Source: CAYVFC01 sp964450715
GTDB lineage: Bacteria; Myxococcota_A; Polyangia; Polyangiales; JAFGIB01
Assembly (NCBI GenBank): GCA_964450715.1
Contig: CAYVFC010000108.1
Span: forward strand, 1 to 27,446
DNA: 27,446 nt
Direction of reading: 5' to 3'
Shown here: one piece after another, positions 1 through 7,253 of the stretch
How positions within the stretch are numbered: the stretch's first letter is position 1
How the letters are laid out: every line of letters begins with the position of its first letter
The notes under the pieces: model-generated
What the model saw: only the letters and a program-made list of their open reading frames with translations
Database searches by the model: none
What the model was told of the DNA's origin: nothing
Position numbers and translations under genes: made by a program

Positions 1-65
1 CGGTTTTTCCTCCGGGCGCGCTCGCGATTGCGCTCCGCCGACGCGCCCGGTCTCGCATCGTTCAT
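1..65 (-). CDS. Possible start of a downstream gene, running off the left edge
   Basis: An ATG at 65-63 (minus strand) follows an AAGGAGG ribosome-binding sequence at normal spacing and opens a frame without stops to the window edge. The visible residues begin MNDARPGASAERNRERARR, too few to identify. It overlaps the C-terminal tail of the glycogen-synthase-like gene in another frame, so it would be a translationally coupled neighbour downstream of purE and glgA. The ribosome-binding site is the main support. It could be chance, since the overlapping frame is also still open at the edge. Confidence 0.35.
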   Translation of the reverse strand, partial: MNDARPGASAERNRERARRKN

Positions 66-1491
66 TTTTCGGTGCCTCCTTACCCGTCAGGCTCTGATAG
101 AGATGCTGGTATCGCCGCGCGCATCGCACCCAGGAATGATCTATTCTCATCACCCTGCGCTGGAGCTGCTCGAACTGTTGACGGCGGTAAAAGGCTCCGA
201 CGGCTCGTTGGACGGCGGCGACCATCTCGTCCAGGTCCAACTCCTGGAAGAGAAAACCGGTACCGGTACGCAGGCTGCCGTCGCAGTCGACCACCGTATC
301 GGCCACGCTGCCCACCGGGCGGCCGATGGGAAGCGAACCGTAGCGGTGGGCGCGCATCGGCCAGCTTCCGTACGGATCGAACTCAGGCGATAGCAGCAGC
401 AGGTCGCTGGCCGCAAGCCCCCGGTGAAGCGCCGCCGAGTCCTGCGAGACCTGCAGCTTGAAGCGATCGGGAAAGCTCTGGGCGAGCTCCTGCAATCCGG
501 CCGGTGCGGCGGCCTGTTGCAGGCAGACCAGCAACTGCAGGTCGTTGCACAGCAGTCGGGCCGCGCAGCGTACCACCAACTGCTCGGCAACATCGGTCGA
601 CAGCTCGCCCGTATGCAGCAGCAGGGGAACGTCGTGCCTGACCGGCAGCCCCAGCGCGTGTTGCAGCGCCGCCTTGCACTGCGTCTTGCCCGACGGGTCC
701 ACGGGATCGAAGTGGGTCCGTAGATGCACGTCGGTCACCGGATTCCACACCGCCGTGTCCAGCCCGTTCTCGATGATCGCCAGCTTCTCTCCCATCCAGC
801 CCAGCAGATCGGGCACCGCGGCCAAATCGCCATCCGAGCCCAGGCCCCCGAAAGCGGCGGGCGAAGCCGAGGCGACCCGATGGGCGGCGAGCACGCCGCC
901 CTTGAGCAAGCTGAGATCCTCTCCGATCCGCAGCTGCTGCCGTGCCTCCTGGCTCAATCCGAGCCGATCGGCTTGCTGCTGCCCCAGCCTGCCCTGCCGG
1001 ACCAGATCGTGCGCCAGCAAAACCCGCGGCAGGCGCGGTAGCCGCTCCGCCGCCCAGACCAGCGCCAGCGCGGCCATTTGTTCGTGGGCCTGGATCAGGT
1101 CGAAAGCGGGTTCCCGCTCGGCCGCGATCTCGACCGCGGCCCGGCAGAGCAACCCGGTCTGCAGGGCGAGCTGCTCCAAGTCCGTGCTCTCGCCCGGTCC
1201 GGTCTCGGCGAAGATCTCGCGTGAGCCCAAAAAGAGCAGGCCGACGCCGCTGGCGGTCTTGCCGTCGTACAGCTCGCAGACGTACCTCCGCCCGTCCAGC
1301 TCCAACTGCAGCGGGCTCAACCTGCGCGCCAGCGAGAAACGACCCGGGTCTACCTCCCGGTACAGCGGGGAGAACACGGTGACCGAGTGGCCCAGCGCGT
1401 GCAACGCCCTGGGCAGCGCCCGGGAAACATCCCCGATCCCATCCTGGCGGCTGTAGGGAGCGACCTGCGCGGTGACGATCAGGATTTCCAT
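1..1491 (-). CDS. glgA: Divergent glycogen/starch synthase-like glycosyltransferase (GT5), 3' end outside window
   Basis: The frame is open from the ATG at 1491 to the left edge (at least 497 codons), so no stop is seen. Family landmarks in order are an N-terminal nucleotide-sugar loop region (RQDGIGDVSRALPRAL, about residues 15-30), the hinge motif SLLKGGVLAAHRVASASP, the very characteristic IENGLDTAVWNP, GKTQCKAALQ, and the C-terminal active-site segment SPEFDPYGSW followed by GSVADTV. GT5 enzymes transfer glucose from ADP- or UDP-glucose to alpha-1,4-glucan. Two key spots deviate from the E. coli pattern: KTGG is RQDG, and FEPCG is FDPYG, so the conserved Glu is Asp. The start is set by AGAGG eight bases upstream and overlaps the purE stop by 13 bases. 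Residues after about 480 look unlike the family, so the true end lies near or just past the edge. It may be a paralogue with altered activity rather than the main glycogen synthase. Confidence 0.85.
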   Translation of the reverse strand, partial: MEILIVTAQVAPYSRQDGIGDVSRALPRALHALGHSVTVFSPLYREVDPGRFSLARRLSPLQLELDGRRYVCELYDGKTASGVGLLFLGSREIFAETGPGESTDLEQLALQTGLLCRAAVEIAAEREPAFDLIQAHEQMAALALVWAAERLPRLPRVLLAHDLVRQGRLGQQQADRLGLSQEARQQLRIGEDLSLLKGGVLAAHRVASASPAAFGGLGSDGDLAAVPDLLGWMGEKLAIIENGLDTAVWNPVTDVHLRTHFDPVDPSGKTQCKAALQHALGLPVRHDVPLLLHTGELSTDVAEQLVVRCAARLLCNDLQLLVCLQQAAAPAGLQELAQSFPDRFKLQVSQDSAALHRGLAASDLLLLSPEFDPYGSWPMRAHRYGSLPIGRPVGSVADTVVDCDGSLRTGTGFLFQELDLDEMVAAVQRAVGAFYRRQQFEQLQRRVMRIDHSWVRCARRYQHLYQSLTGKEAPKNERCETGRVGGAQSRARPEEKP

Positions 1492-2009
1492 TCGTCGTAC
1501 CTCTTCTTTTGCTCCTCTCGGTCGGACTCGATCCGCGCGGTGATCTCGGGATGCGCGAGCGCCACTATGCGAGCGGCCAGGTGCGCCGCGTTGGCCGTTC
1601 CGTCGACCGCTACCGTGGCCACCGGAACGCCGGGCGGCATCTGCACCGTGCTCAGCAGCGCGTCCAGCCCCTGCAGCGCGCTGCCGGAGAGCGGCACCCC
1701 GATCACCGGCAGGGTGGTGTGCGCCGCGATGGCTCCGGCCAGGTGGTTGGCCATGCCCGCGCAGCCGATCAAAACCTCTATGCCCCGTCCGGCCGCGCCC
1801 TTCACGTAGCCCGTCACACGATCGGGCGTGCGGTGCGCGGAGAGCACCTTGACCTCGCAGGGTATCTTCAACTTCTGCAGCACTTGTTCGGCCTTCTTCA
1901 CCTTCTCCAGGTCGCTCGGGCTTCCGGTGAGAATGCCGACCAGCGGCCTCGCCTGGCTACCGCCTCTCGCCGCACGGTGCGTGGTTGCCGTTTTCTTCGG
2001 TGACCCCAT
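1479..2009 (-). CDS. purE: N5-carboxyaminoimidazole ribonucleotide mutase PurE
   Basis: PurE converts N5-CAIR to CAIR in de novo purine synthesis in the cytoplasm. The 176-residue product has the family signatures GILTGSPSD near residue 25, the catalytic-histidine motif LSAHRTPDR, the CAGMANHLAG loop, TTLPVIGVPL, and LSTVQMPPGVPVATVAV near the C-terminus. Length fits a bacterial single-domain PurE (about 160-180). I start at the ATG at 2009 because AAAGGA lies nine bases upstream and the homologous part begins about 20 residues later; a longer in-frame reading from 2087 adds residues unlike the family. The last codons overlap the glgA-like start by 13 bases, implying coupled translation. No purK lies next to it in the window. 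The SAHRTPD form fits the bacterial N5-CAIR-using class, but I cannot exclude the direct-carboxylating class. Confidence 0.93.
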   Translation of the reverse strand: MGSPKKTATTHRAARGGSQARPLVGILTGSPSDLEKVKKAEQVLQKLKIPCEVKVLSAHRTPDRVTGYVKGAAGRGIEVLIGCAGMANHLAGAIAAHTTLPVIGVPLSGSALQGLDALLSTVQMPPGVPVATVAVDGTANAAHLAARIVALAHPEITARIESDREEQKKRYDEWKS

Positions 2010-2483
2010 CGGTATCGTCCTTTCCCATGTCGCTCTTTTCCAGTTCCCCCTCCGCGCCCTCTTCCGGAAGTCACAGCCGGTTGCCATAGCCTATCTGGTA
2101 GACGCCGGCAACGGTAACCGCTCAGCCCTTGGCCCCCGCCTTGGCCAAGGCCCGAACGCCTACCAGCAATGCTTTGCCGGGGTAGCGGGCCGTTCGCCGT
2201 GGCCATATGGCGCGGCGGAAGGCATCAGGGGACGAGCCGAGGCAGCCGACAGCCCGTAGCGGCCGGCAGGCGGGCCGTTGGCGAAAAAGCCAATGGTTTC
2301 GCTGCATTCGCTACTAATCCCTGTTGACACCTCTGCATTTGCGTACCACCTTTACCCGTACGCGAACCCTCGCACGGCCAGACGGCTCCCGGCTTCGGGG
2401 TGCGCCCTCCCGCCCTAGCTCCCCGCCCCGCACCGCCCGAAATGACGGATCGGCTTCCGCCGCGGCAGTAAGCCTTTGAACTC
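2010..2483. other. Intergenic region between divergent purE and GT2 genes
   Basis: These 474 bases contain no convincing gene. Short frames here, such as minus 2122-2307, have no ribosome-binding site and no recognisable protein features. The region must hold the promoters for purE (leftward) and the glycosyltransferase (rightward). Visible items are a perfect 14-base palindrome GCCTTGGCCAAGGC at 2138-2151 and an isolated TTGACA at 2324-2329 on the plus strand with no good -10 element at standard spacing. Confidence 0.6.
2138..2151. repeat. 14-base perfect palindrome upstream of purE
   Basis: GCCTTGGCCAAGGC is a perfect palindrome about 130 bases upstream of the purE start. It could be an operator for a dimeric regulator or a chance palindrome in GC-rich DNA. 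No second copy was found nearby. Confidence 0.35.
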
Positions 2484-3473
2484 ATGTTTTTCTCGATCAT
2501 CGTCGCTACCTATGACTCGGCCCCCACCCTGCGCCTTCTGCTAGACTCGCTACGAGAACAGGACTTCACCGACTTCGAAATCATCGTGGTCGACGACGCC
2601 TCGACCGACGACACGGCCGTGCTGGTCGCCGGTTATCCCGCGCGCTACCTACGCATGCCGGTCAACAGCGGGCCAGCCGCCGCTCGCAACCTCGGGGTGA
2701 ACAATAGCTCGGGCCGGTGGCTGGTCTTCACCGACGCCGATACCGAGTTCAAACCTGACACCTTGAGCACCATCGAGAGGGCGCTCGCGGGGTCCGACGC
2801 GGCCGCGCTGGTCGGCATCTACGCCGGCAGGCCGGCCAACCCGGGCTTCGCCCCCCGGTACAAGGCGCTCTGGGAGTACTACGCCATCAATCTGCGCTTC
2901 AACCGGGAGCAGCGCGAGCTGTACCCCATCTCCATCTGGGCGCCGCGCCCGGGGGTGGTGAGCCGCGAGGCTTTCGACGCCGTGAGCGGCTTCGATACGC
3001 TCTACAAGGGAGCCGATATCGAGGACGTGGTACTGGGCTACCGGCTCTTCGAGGCCGGTTATCCCATCTACTACGCCCCGGCGGTCCGCATCCGGCATCA
3101 CTATCCCACCACCCTCTGGCGGGCACTGCGACCCTTCTTCCGGCGCTGCTCCATGTGGATGCGCACCGCCGCCCGGCGCCGGAAACTGGACTGCACGGGA
3201 GATGGAAGCCCCGATCAGGCTATGACCCACCTCTGCGGTTTCGCGGCGCTGCTGGCAGCTGCCGCCGGCCCGCTCTACCCCCCCCTGCTCTACCCGGCGG
3301 GGGCCGGCGCGCTGCTGTATACCGGCTTGAACCTGAGGTTCCTGGCCTTGGCCTACCGGGAGGAAGGCGCTTGGTTCGCGCTGCGCGCCTACGGCGCTCG
3401 CTGGCTCTTCAGCCTCTTCGCGGGAACGGCCGCCGCTCTGGGGCTGCTGAGCTTCCTTCTGGGCAAGCGGTGA
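2484..3473 (+). CDS. GT2-family (GT-A fold) glycosyltransferase with C-terminal membrane segments
   Basis: The 329-residue product starts with the classic GT2 N-terminus SIIVATYDSAPTLRLLLDSL. It then shows VVDDAS (Asp37-Asp38, nucleotide binding), VNSGPAAARN, and the metal-binding DAD motif at 84-86. A GADIEDVVLGYRLFEAGY segment near 175-192 matches the acceptor-side ED(V) region. Hydrophobic stretches near 245-280 and 300-325 suggest membrane association. The enzyme probably transfers a sugar from a nucleotide sugar to a lipid- or polysaccharide-linked acceptor on the inner face of the membrane; donor and acceptor cannot be read from the sequence. No strong ribosome-binding site precedes the ATG, but the start fits the family exactly. 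A radical SAM gene begins four bases after the stop, so the two form an operon and likely one pathway. Confidence 0.88.
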   Translation: MFFSIIVATYDSAPTLRLLLDSLREQDFTDFEIIVVDDASTDDTAVLVAGYPARYLRMPVNSGPAAARNLGVNNSSGRWLVFTDADTEFKPDTLSTIERALAGSDAAALVGIYAGRPANPGFAPRYKALWEYYAINLRFNREQRELYPISIWAPRPGVVSREAFDAVSGFDTLYKGADIEDVVLGYRLFEAGYPIYYAPAVRIRHHYPTTLWRALRPFFRRCSMWMRTAARRRKLDCTGDGSPDQAMTHLCGFAALLAAAAGPLYPPLLYPAGAGALLYTGLNLRFLALAYREEGAWFALRAYGARWLFSLFAGTAAALGLLSFLLGKR

Positions 3474-3477
3474 ACGC

Positions 3478-4587
3478 GTGGGCCGCCTGCTCGAATCGGT
3501 GAAGGCATACCTCGACCGGCGGACCCCCGGATACCTGGTATTCTTCGTTACCCCGCTCTGCAACTGCCGCTGCAAGATGTGCTTCAACAGCGCCGCCATC
3601 GACGCGGCCGCCGGCCGACGCGTGCTCTCGCTGGAAGAGATCGAGGCGGTGAGCCGGGGCTTTACCGGGCTGCACCACCTGAATCTTTCCGGCGGGGAGC
3701 CCTTTCTGCGCGAGGATCTGGCGGAGATCCCGCGCCTTTTCTACCGCTACTCGGGCACGCGTTTCGTCACCGTCGCCACCAACAGCACGCTGCCGGAAAA
3801 GGTCGAGCGAGATCTGCAGCGGATCTGCCAGAGCTGCCCCGACGCCTGGATACGCGTCAACCAGAGCCTGGATGGCATCGAGGAGCGACACGACGCCATC
3901 CGCGGCAAGCCGGGGCTTTACGAGTCGGTGCTCGAGCTCAACCGCAGGCTCGCACGGCTTTCGCAGCGCCTGCCCAACCTGACCGTGGCCGTGGTGTCGG
4001 TCCTGTCGGGCCACAACCGAGACCACATCCCCGAGCTCATCGCCCACGCCCACCGCTACCTGCAATTCGACGACTTCGGCGTGTTGTACGCGCGCGGCCA
4101 GATGCGCGAGCGGACTGCTCGCGAGGCGGACGCGGAAGACTACCGAAGAGCACAGCGGGCCTTAGCGGTCCGGTTGCGGGAAAGCGGAACTCGGCGCGCG
4201 CTGGCCAGCCGTCTCTACGCTGCCATACACCGCACCTCGGCCGAGCTGCTGCATGCGGTCATCGAGGAAGAGCGCTGCCTGACCCCCTGCACGGCCGGCC
4301 GGCATATGGTGGTGATGGACGACGAGGGAAGGCTCTGGCCGTGCGAAATCCTGCAGTACTACCTGGATCGCGGCGACGCGCCGTTTTCGAGCGCGGCTTT
4401 CGGCAACGTCCGGGACTTTGACTACAGTATCCGGAAGGCGCTGGGAACGGAGCGCGCCCTCGCCATCCGGCGCTATATCGTCCAGAGCCGGTGCTACTGC
4501 AGCTACGAGTGCGCGATGGCGGCCAACCTACTGTATACCCCCGCGCTCTGGGCGCGGGTGGCCCGTAATTTCCTCTCCCTGGGCTGA
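3478..4587 (+). CDS. Radical SAM protein with SPASM-like C-terminal cysteines
   Basis: The 369-residue product starts at a GTG four bases after the glycosyltransferase stop. The SAM-cleaving 4Fe-4S motif CX3CX2C is seen at Cys28, Cys32 and Cys35 (CNCRCKMC), followed by LNLSGGEPFLRED, the SAM-binding GGEP motif. The C-terminal half has Cys267 and Cys271 (CLTPCTAGRHMVVMDDEG), WPCEIL with Cys289, and CYCSYEC with Cys339, Cys341 and Cys345. This resembles the SPASM/twitch region that binds extra iron-sulfur clusters. Such proteins modify peptides or small molecules by radical chemistry. The pairing with a membrane GT2 enzyme suggests modification of a glycolipid or surface polysaccharide precursor, but the substrate is unknown. 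I do not recognise a characterised subfamily. Confidence 0.88.
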   Translation: MGRLLESVKAYLDRRTPGYLVFFVTPLCNCRCKMCFNSAAIDAAAGRRVLSLEEIEAVSRGFTGLHHLNLSGGEPFLREDLAEIPRLFYRYSGTRFVTVATNSTLPEKVERDLQRICQSCPDAWIRVNQSLDGIEERHDAIRGKPGLYESVLELNRRLARLSQRLPNLTVAVVSVLSGHNRDHIPELIAHAHRYLQFDDFGVLYARGQMRERTAREADAEDYRRAQRALAVRLRESGTRRALASRLYAAIHRTSAELLHAVIEEERCLTPCTAGRHMVVMDDEGRLWPCEILQYYLDRGDAPFSSAAFGNVRDFDYSIRKALGTERALAIRRYIVQSRCYCSYECAMAANLLYTPALWARVARNFLSLG

Positions 4588-4620
4588 CCGCCCGGTCTAA
4601 AAGCCGTATTAAAACCGCTT

Positions 4621-5655
4621 CTACGGGAGGTCGGCCTGGCAGCCGTTCGCCCAGTTGCCCGAGCAGTCGAAGACCTCAGTTCTGGTCTCGACCGCTCCGC
4701 CCGGCCAGCGAATGGTCCCCGCGGTCCAGACGTGCTGCGGTGCCAGATCCGCGATCTGGGCCGTCACCACCCTGCCCGACACGTTGAAGATGACCCGGCC
4801 GTCCGAGCCGGGGCTCCCGCTTCCCCAGTGCTCGACCATGACCGTGTAGGCCCCCCCCTCCGGACCGCTGAGCCAGATGTTCTCCGGGCCATAAGCATCG
4901 ATGTCGTCCACGTCCTTGTGCGGATCGTCGCTCGTGTCCCCGGTCACGCCCCAGTCCGGGCTCGAGGTAACACAGGAGGTCCAGGTGCAATCGGTGGCGT
5001 TGTCGTTGATCCGGCCACCCGGCTTGATCAGATGAAGCTCCCAGTCGTCGCCCTCTGCGTCCCAGCTCAGCGTGACCCGGATATCGGCGTCGCTGCACCC
5101 CTCGGTCACCACCGCCATCACGTCGACCGTCATGCCGCTGGCATTGGTCCAGAGCAGCTTGAGCGTCTGCTGGCCACAGAACAGGGGTATCTTCACCGCG
5201 TAGGCCCCCGTGTCGGGATTGACGGGAATCGAGCCCGAGATGGCCCCGCCGCCCGCGCTCTGCAGGTGAAAGATGCCGTCGCCGTCCGCGCCGGTCACCG
5301 TTCCGGTGTAAGACCGGGCGGTCACCGTCCCAGCGGCGTCGTCGAACGAATCGCGGTCCGAGACCGGGCAGCCGTCGCAGGTATGCGATCCCGGGCTGTT
5401 GTACTGCGGCGCCGGGTCGGCGACCGCGGGCGCCTCAGCGGACGCGTCCTCGACCGCGCCCGCATCCTCGTCGCCGCCACCCTCGCCCGCGCCGCCGTTT
5501 CCGCTCTGACCGGGCAGCCCCGAATCCATGCCCGGGTCCACGGCGCCGCCCGATCCCCCCTCGCCGCCCGGAGGGGTCTCCTCTTCAGTAGCACAACCGC
5601 TCAGCGCCAGAACCAGCGCGGCACACGGGAGCGAGAACCTGCAAGCCTTCATCAT
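4621..5655 (-). CDS. Exported lipoprotein with DUF2135-like domain
   Basis: The 344-residue product begins with a lipoprotein signal peptide ending in LALSGC (lipidated Cys about residue 21). A linker of about 70 residues rich in Gly, Glu, Asp and Ala follows, then a globular part with many cysteines. The stretch SWDAEGDDWELHLIKPGG, the following CTWTSC and SPDWG, and DDIDAYGPENIWLSGPEGG match the acidic, calcium-binding-looking module common in surface proteins of myxobacteria and relatives (DUF2135/YfaP type; recognised by pattern only). It should sit on the outer membrane or cell surface, with the linker reaching through the envelope. It converges with the radical SAM gene, with 33 bases between stops and no strong terminator visible. 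The function is unknown; a carbohydrate- or protein-binding surface role is a guess. Confidence 0.85.
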   Translation of the reverse strand: MMKACRFSLPCAALVLALSGCATEEETPPGGEGGSGGAVDPGMDSGLPGQSGNGGAGEGGGDEDAGAVEDASAEAPAVADPAPQYNSPGSHTCDGCPVSDRDSFDDAAGTVTARSYTGTVTGADGDGIFHLQSAGGGAISGSIPVNPDTGAYAVKIPLFCGQQTLKLLWTNASGMTVDVMAVVTEGCSDADIRVTLSWDAEGDDWELHLIKPGGRINDNATDCTWTSCVTSSPDWGVTGDTSDDPHKDVDDIDAYGPENIWLSGPEGGAYTVMVEHWGSGSPGSDGRVIFNVSGRVVTAQIADLAPQHVWTAGTIRWPGGAVETRTEVFDCSGNWANGCQADLP

Positions 5656-5878
5656 ACCTTCCTCCGTTTGAGCCCGAGTGCCAATTCTGAAAGCTCGCCC
5701 CCGGCCCCGTCAACCCGCGGGGCGGTGGGCCGGACCGATCTCCGCTCGTACGCGGGAGCTTCTTCTCAAAAAGGTCCGGTCGCGTTATCTAGAACACCGG
5801 GCGAGCCCTCGATCTGGACGCGAACCTCAACCACGCCCCGGATCGAACGCGAGCCATCGAGATCTGCTGGAGGTGGAG

Positions 5879-6433
5879 ATGGGCAATCCGGTCTTGACCC
5901 TTTTAAACGAGAGGCAGGCGTCCCGCGCCATCGAGGTGAAACCGCTCGGCGAGGAGCAGGTCGCCGAGCTGGCGGAAGCGGTCCGGCTGACCCCTTCCTG
6001 CTTCAACAACCAGCCCTGGCGCTACCTGTTCCTGACCTCTGCCGAGCAGTTGGAGCGCGGACGGCTAGCGCTCACCGGCGGCAATCGCGCCTGGGCCACG
6101 CGAGCGCCGCTGCTGATCGTCGGCTACACGCGCCGAGGGGATGACTGCACGATGGACGATGGACGCGATTATCACCGGTTCGACCTCGGGCTTTCCGCCA
6201 TGAACCTGATGCTGGCCGCCACCCACCATGGGCTCATCGCGCGTCCCATGGCCGGCTTCGATCCCGCCTCGCTGAAAGAGAGCTTCGATCTGGCGCCGGA
6301 GGACGAGCCACTGATCATGATTGCCGTGGGCTTCAAGGCCGACGACGATAGCTACCTCCCCGAGCGCTACCGCGAGCGCGAACGACAGCCGCGCGAACGC
6401 AAGGCGGTGAGCGAGATCATCCGACGGCTGTAA
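5879..6433 (+). CDS. Small nitroreductase-family FMN oxidoreductase
   Basis: The 184-residue product has the nitroreductase-fold order: an N-terminal RQASRAIE segment (FMN phosphate region), AVRLTPSCFNNQPWRYLFL near 36-56 (flavin-contacting motif), GLSAMNLMLAATHHGLIARPMAGFD in the middle, and a C-terminal IMIAVGFKADDDSYLPE. These enzymes use NAD(P)H to reduce quinones, nitro compounds or related substrates; the true substrate is not predictable. The ATG at 5879 is chosen because GGAGG lies five bases upstream and homology begins at once. A longer in-frame reading from 5678 adds 67 Arg/Pro-rich residues unlike any nitroreductase. It stands alone on its strand between two leftward genes. Confidence 0.9.
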   Translation: MGNPVLTLLNERQASRAIEVKPLGEEQVAELAEAVRLTPSCFNNQPWRYLFLTSAEQLERGRLALTGGNRAWATRAPLLIVGYTRRGDDCTMDDGRDYHRFDLGLSAMNLMLAATHHGLIARPMAGFDPASLKESFDLAPEDEPLIMIAVGFKADDDSYLPERYRERERQPRERKAVSEIIRRL

Positions 6434-6447
6434 GCGCCGGAACCGAA

Positions 6448-7236
6448 TCAGGCCGACAACACGGTACCGTAGGTGACCTGCTTCGGACCCGAGTCGGTCT
6501 CGATCACGAGCGCGCCCGAGTCGGCCACCTCCAGCAGCGTTCCGCTGACCTCTCCGCAGGTCACCGGCCGCCCGCGCAGGGCGAGCCGCTCCCGCAGGGC
6601 CTGAACAACCGGCGCCGATCCCTCGGCGATGAAGCGATCCACCCAGCGTTCCACCGCTTGCAGCGTTCGAGCCAGCGCCTCGGGCCGGCTATAGACCCGG
6701 TCGGTAACCTGGCGAAGACTGGTGGCGCTCCCCCGGATCTCCTCCGACCAGGTCAGCCGGTTGAGGTTGAGGCCTATACCGATGATCACCGTCTGCTGCT
6801 CGCCGGGTCCCGGGGATGCTTCGACCAAAATGCCGGCGCACTTGCCTCCGTCGAGCCAGACGTCGTTCGGCCACTTGACGAGCGCTCGGTGGCGCTCGCC
6901 CGCCAGCGCCCCGACCGCCTCGGCCACGCCCACGCCCACGGCCAGGGTCAGCGGCGGCAGCCGCCCGCTCTGCATGGCGAACCGCTCCACGATGGAAAAG
7001 TACAGGTCGGTGCCGGGCGGAGAGGACCAGGAGCGACCGTGCGAGCCGCGGCCGCGCCGCTGCCGGTCGGCCGCCACCAGATGGCCGCGTGGGGCGCCGG
7101 CCTGCGCATCGGCCCGCGCGTCTTCGTTGGTGGAGTCGGTCTCTTCGAGCACCCGGAGCGAGCGCCCGTAGCGGGCGGTGTGTAACGCCTGCCCGATGTT
7201 CGCCGGGGATAGATCGGTTAGATGCGTCGCGCTCAC
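6448..7236 (-). CDS. birA: Biotin--[acetyl-CoA-carboxylase] ligase
   Basis: The 262-residue protein activates biotin to biotinyl-AMP and attaches it to the biotin carboxyl carrier domain of acetyl-CoA carboxylase and related enzymes. It shows ETDSTNEDA, the biotinyl-AMP loop RQRRGRGSHGRSW near 60-72, the catalytic KWPNDVWLDGGKCAGILVE near 125-143, and IGIGLNLN. The C-terminal cap domain (LRGRPVTCGEVSGTLLEVADSGALVI) is present. There is no N-terminal winged-helix domain, so it is the monofunctional (group I) type and not the biotin-operon repressor. It ends 14 bases from the convergent nitroreductase stop and starts 17 bases from the end of the same-strand Memo/AMMECR1 gene, so the two are probably co-transcribed. 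Confidence 0.93.
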   Translation of the reverse strand: MSATHLTDLSPANIGQALHTARYGRSLRVLEETDSTNEDARADAQAGAPRGHLVAADRQRRGRGSHGRSWSSPPGTDLYFSIVERFAMQSGRLPPLTLAVGVGVAEAVGALAGERHRALVKWPNDVWLDGGKCAGILVEASPGPGEQQTVIIGIGLNLNRLTWSEEIRGSATSLRQVTDRVYSRPEALARTLQAVERWVDRFIAEGSAPVVQALRERLALRGRPVTCGEVSGTLLEVADSGALVIETDSGPKQVTYGTVLSA

Positions 7237-7253
7237 TATACCCGCGGGAAGTA

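Noticed and set aside
458..1456. Long plus-strand frame of 332 residues
   Set aside because: It lies antisense to the glycogen-synthase-like gene, has no ribosome-binding site and no family motif; the minus-strand reading has clear motifs.
2122..2307. 61-residue minus-strand frame ending KALLVGVRALAKAGAKG
   Set aside because: The end looks protein-like but there is no ribosome-binding site, no homology I recognise and a poor N-terminus.
2324..2329. TTGACA as a -35 box for the GT2 gene
   Set aside because: No acceptable -10 element at 16-18 bases, so it is probably coincidence.
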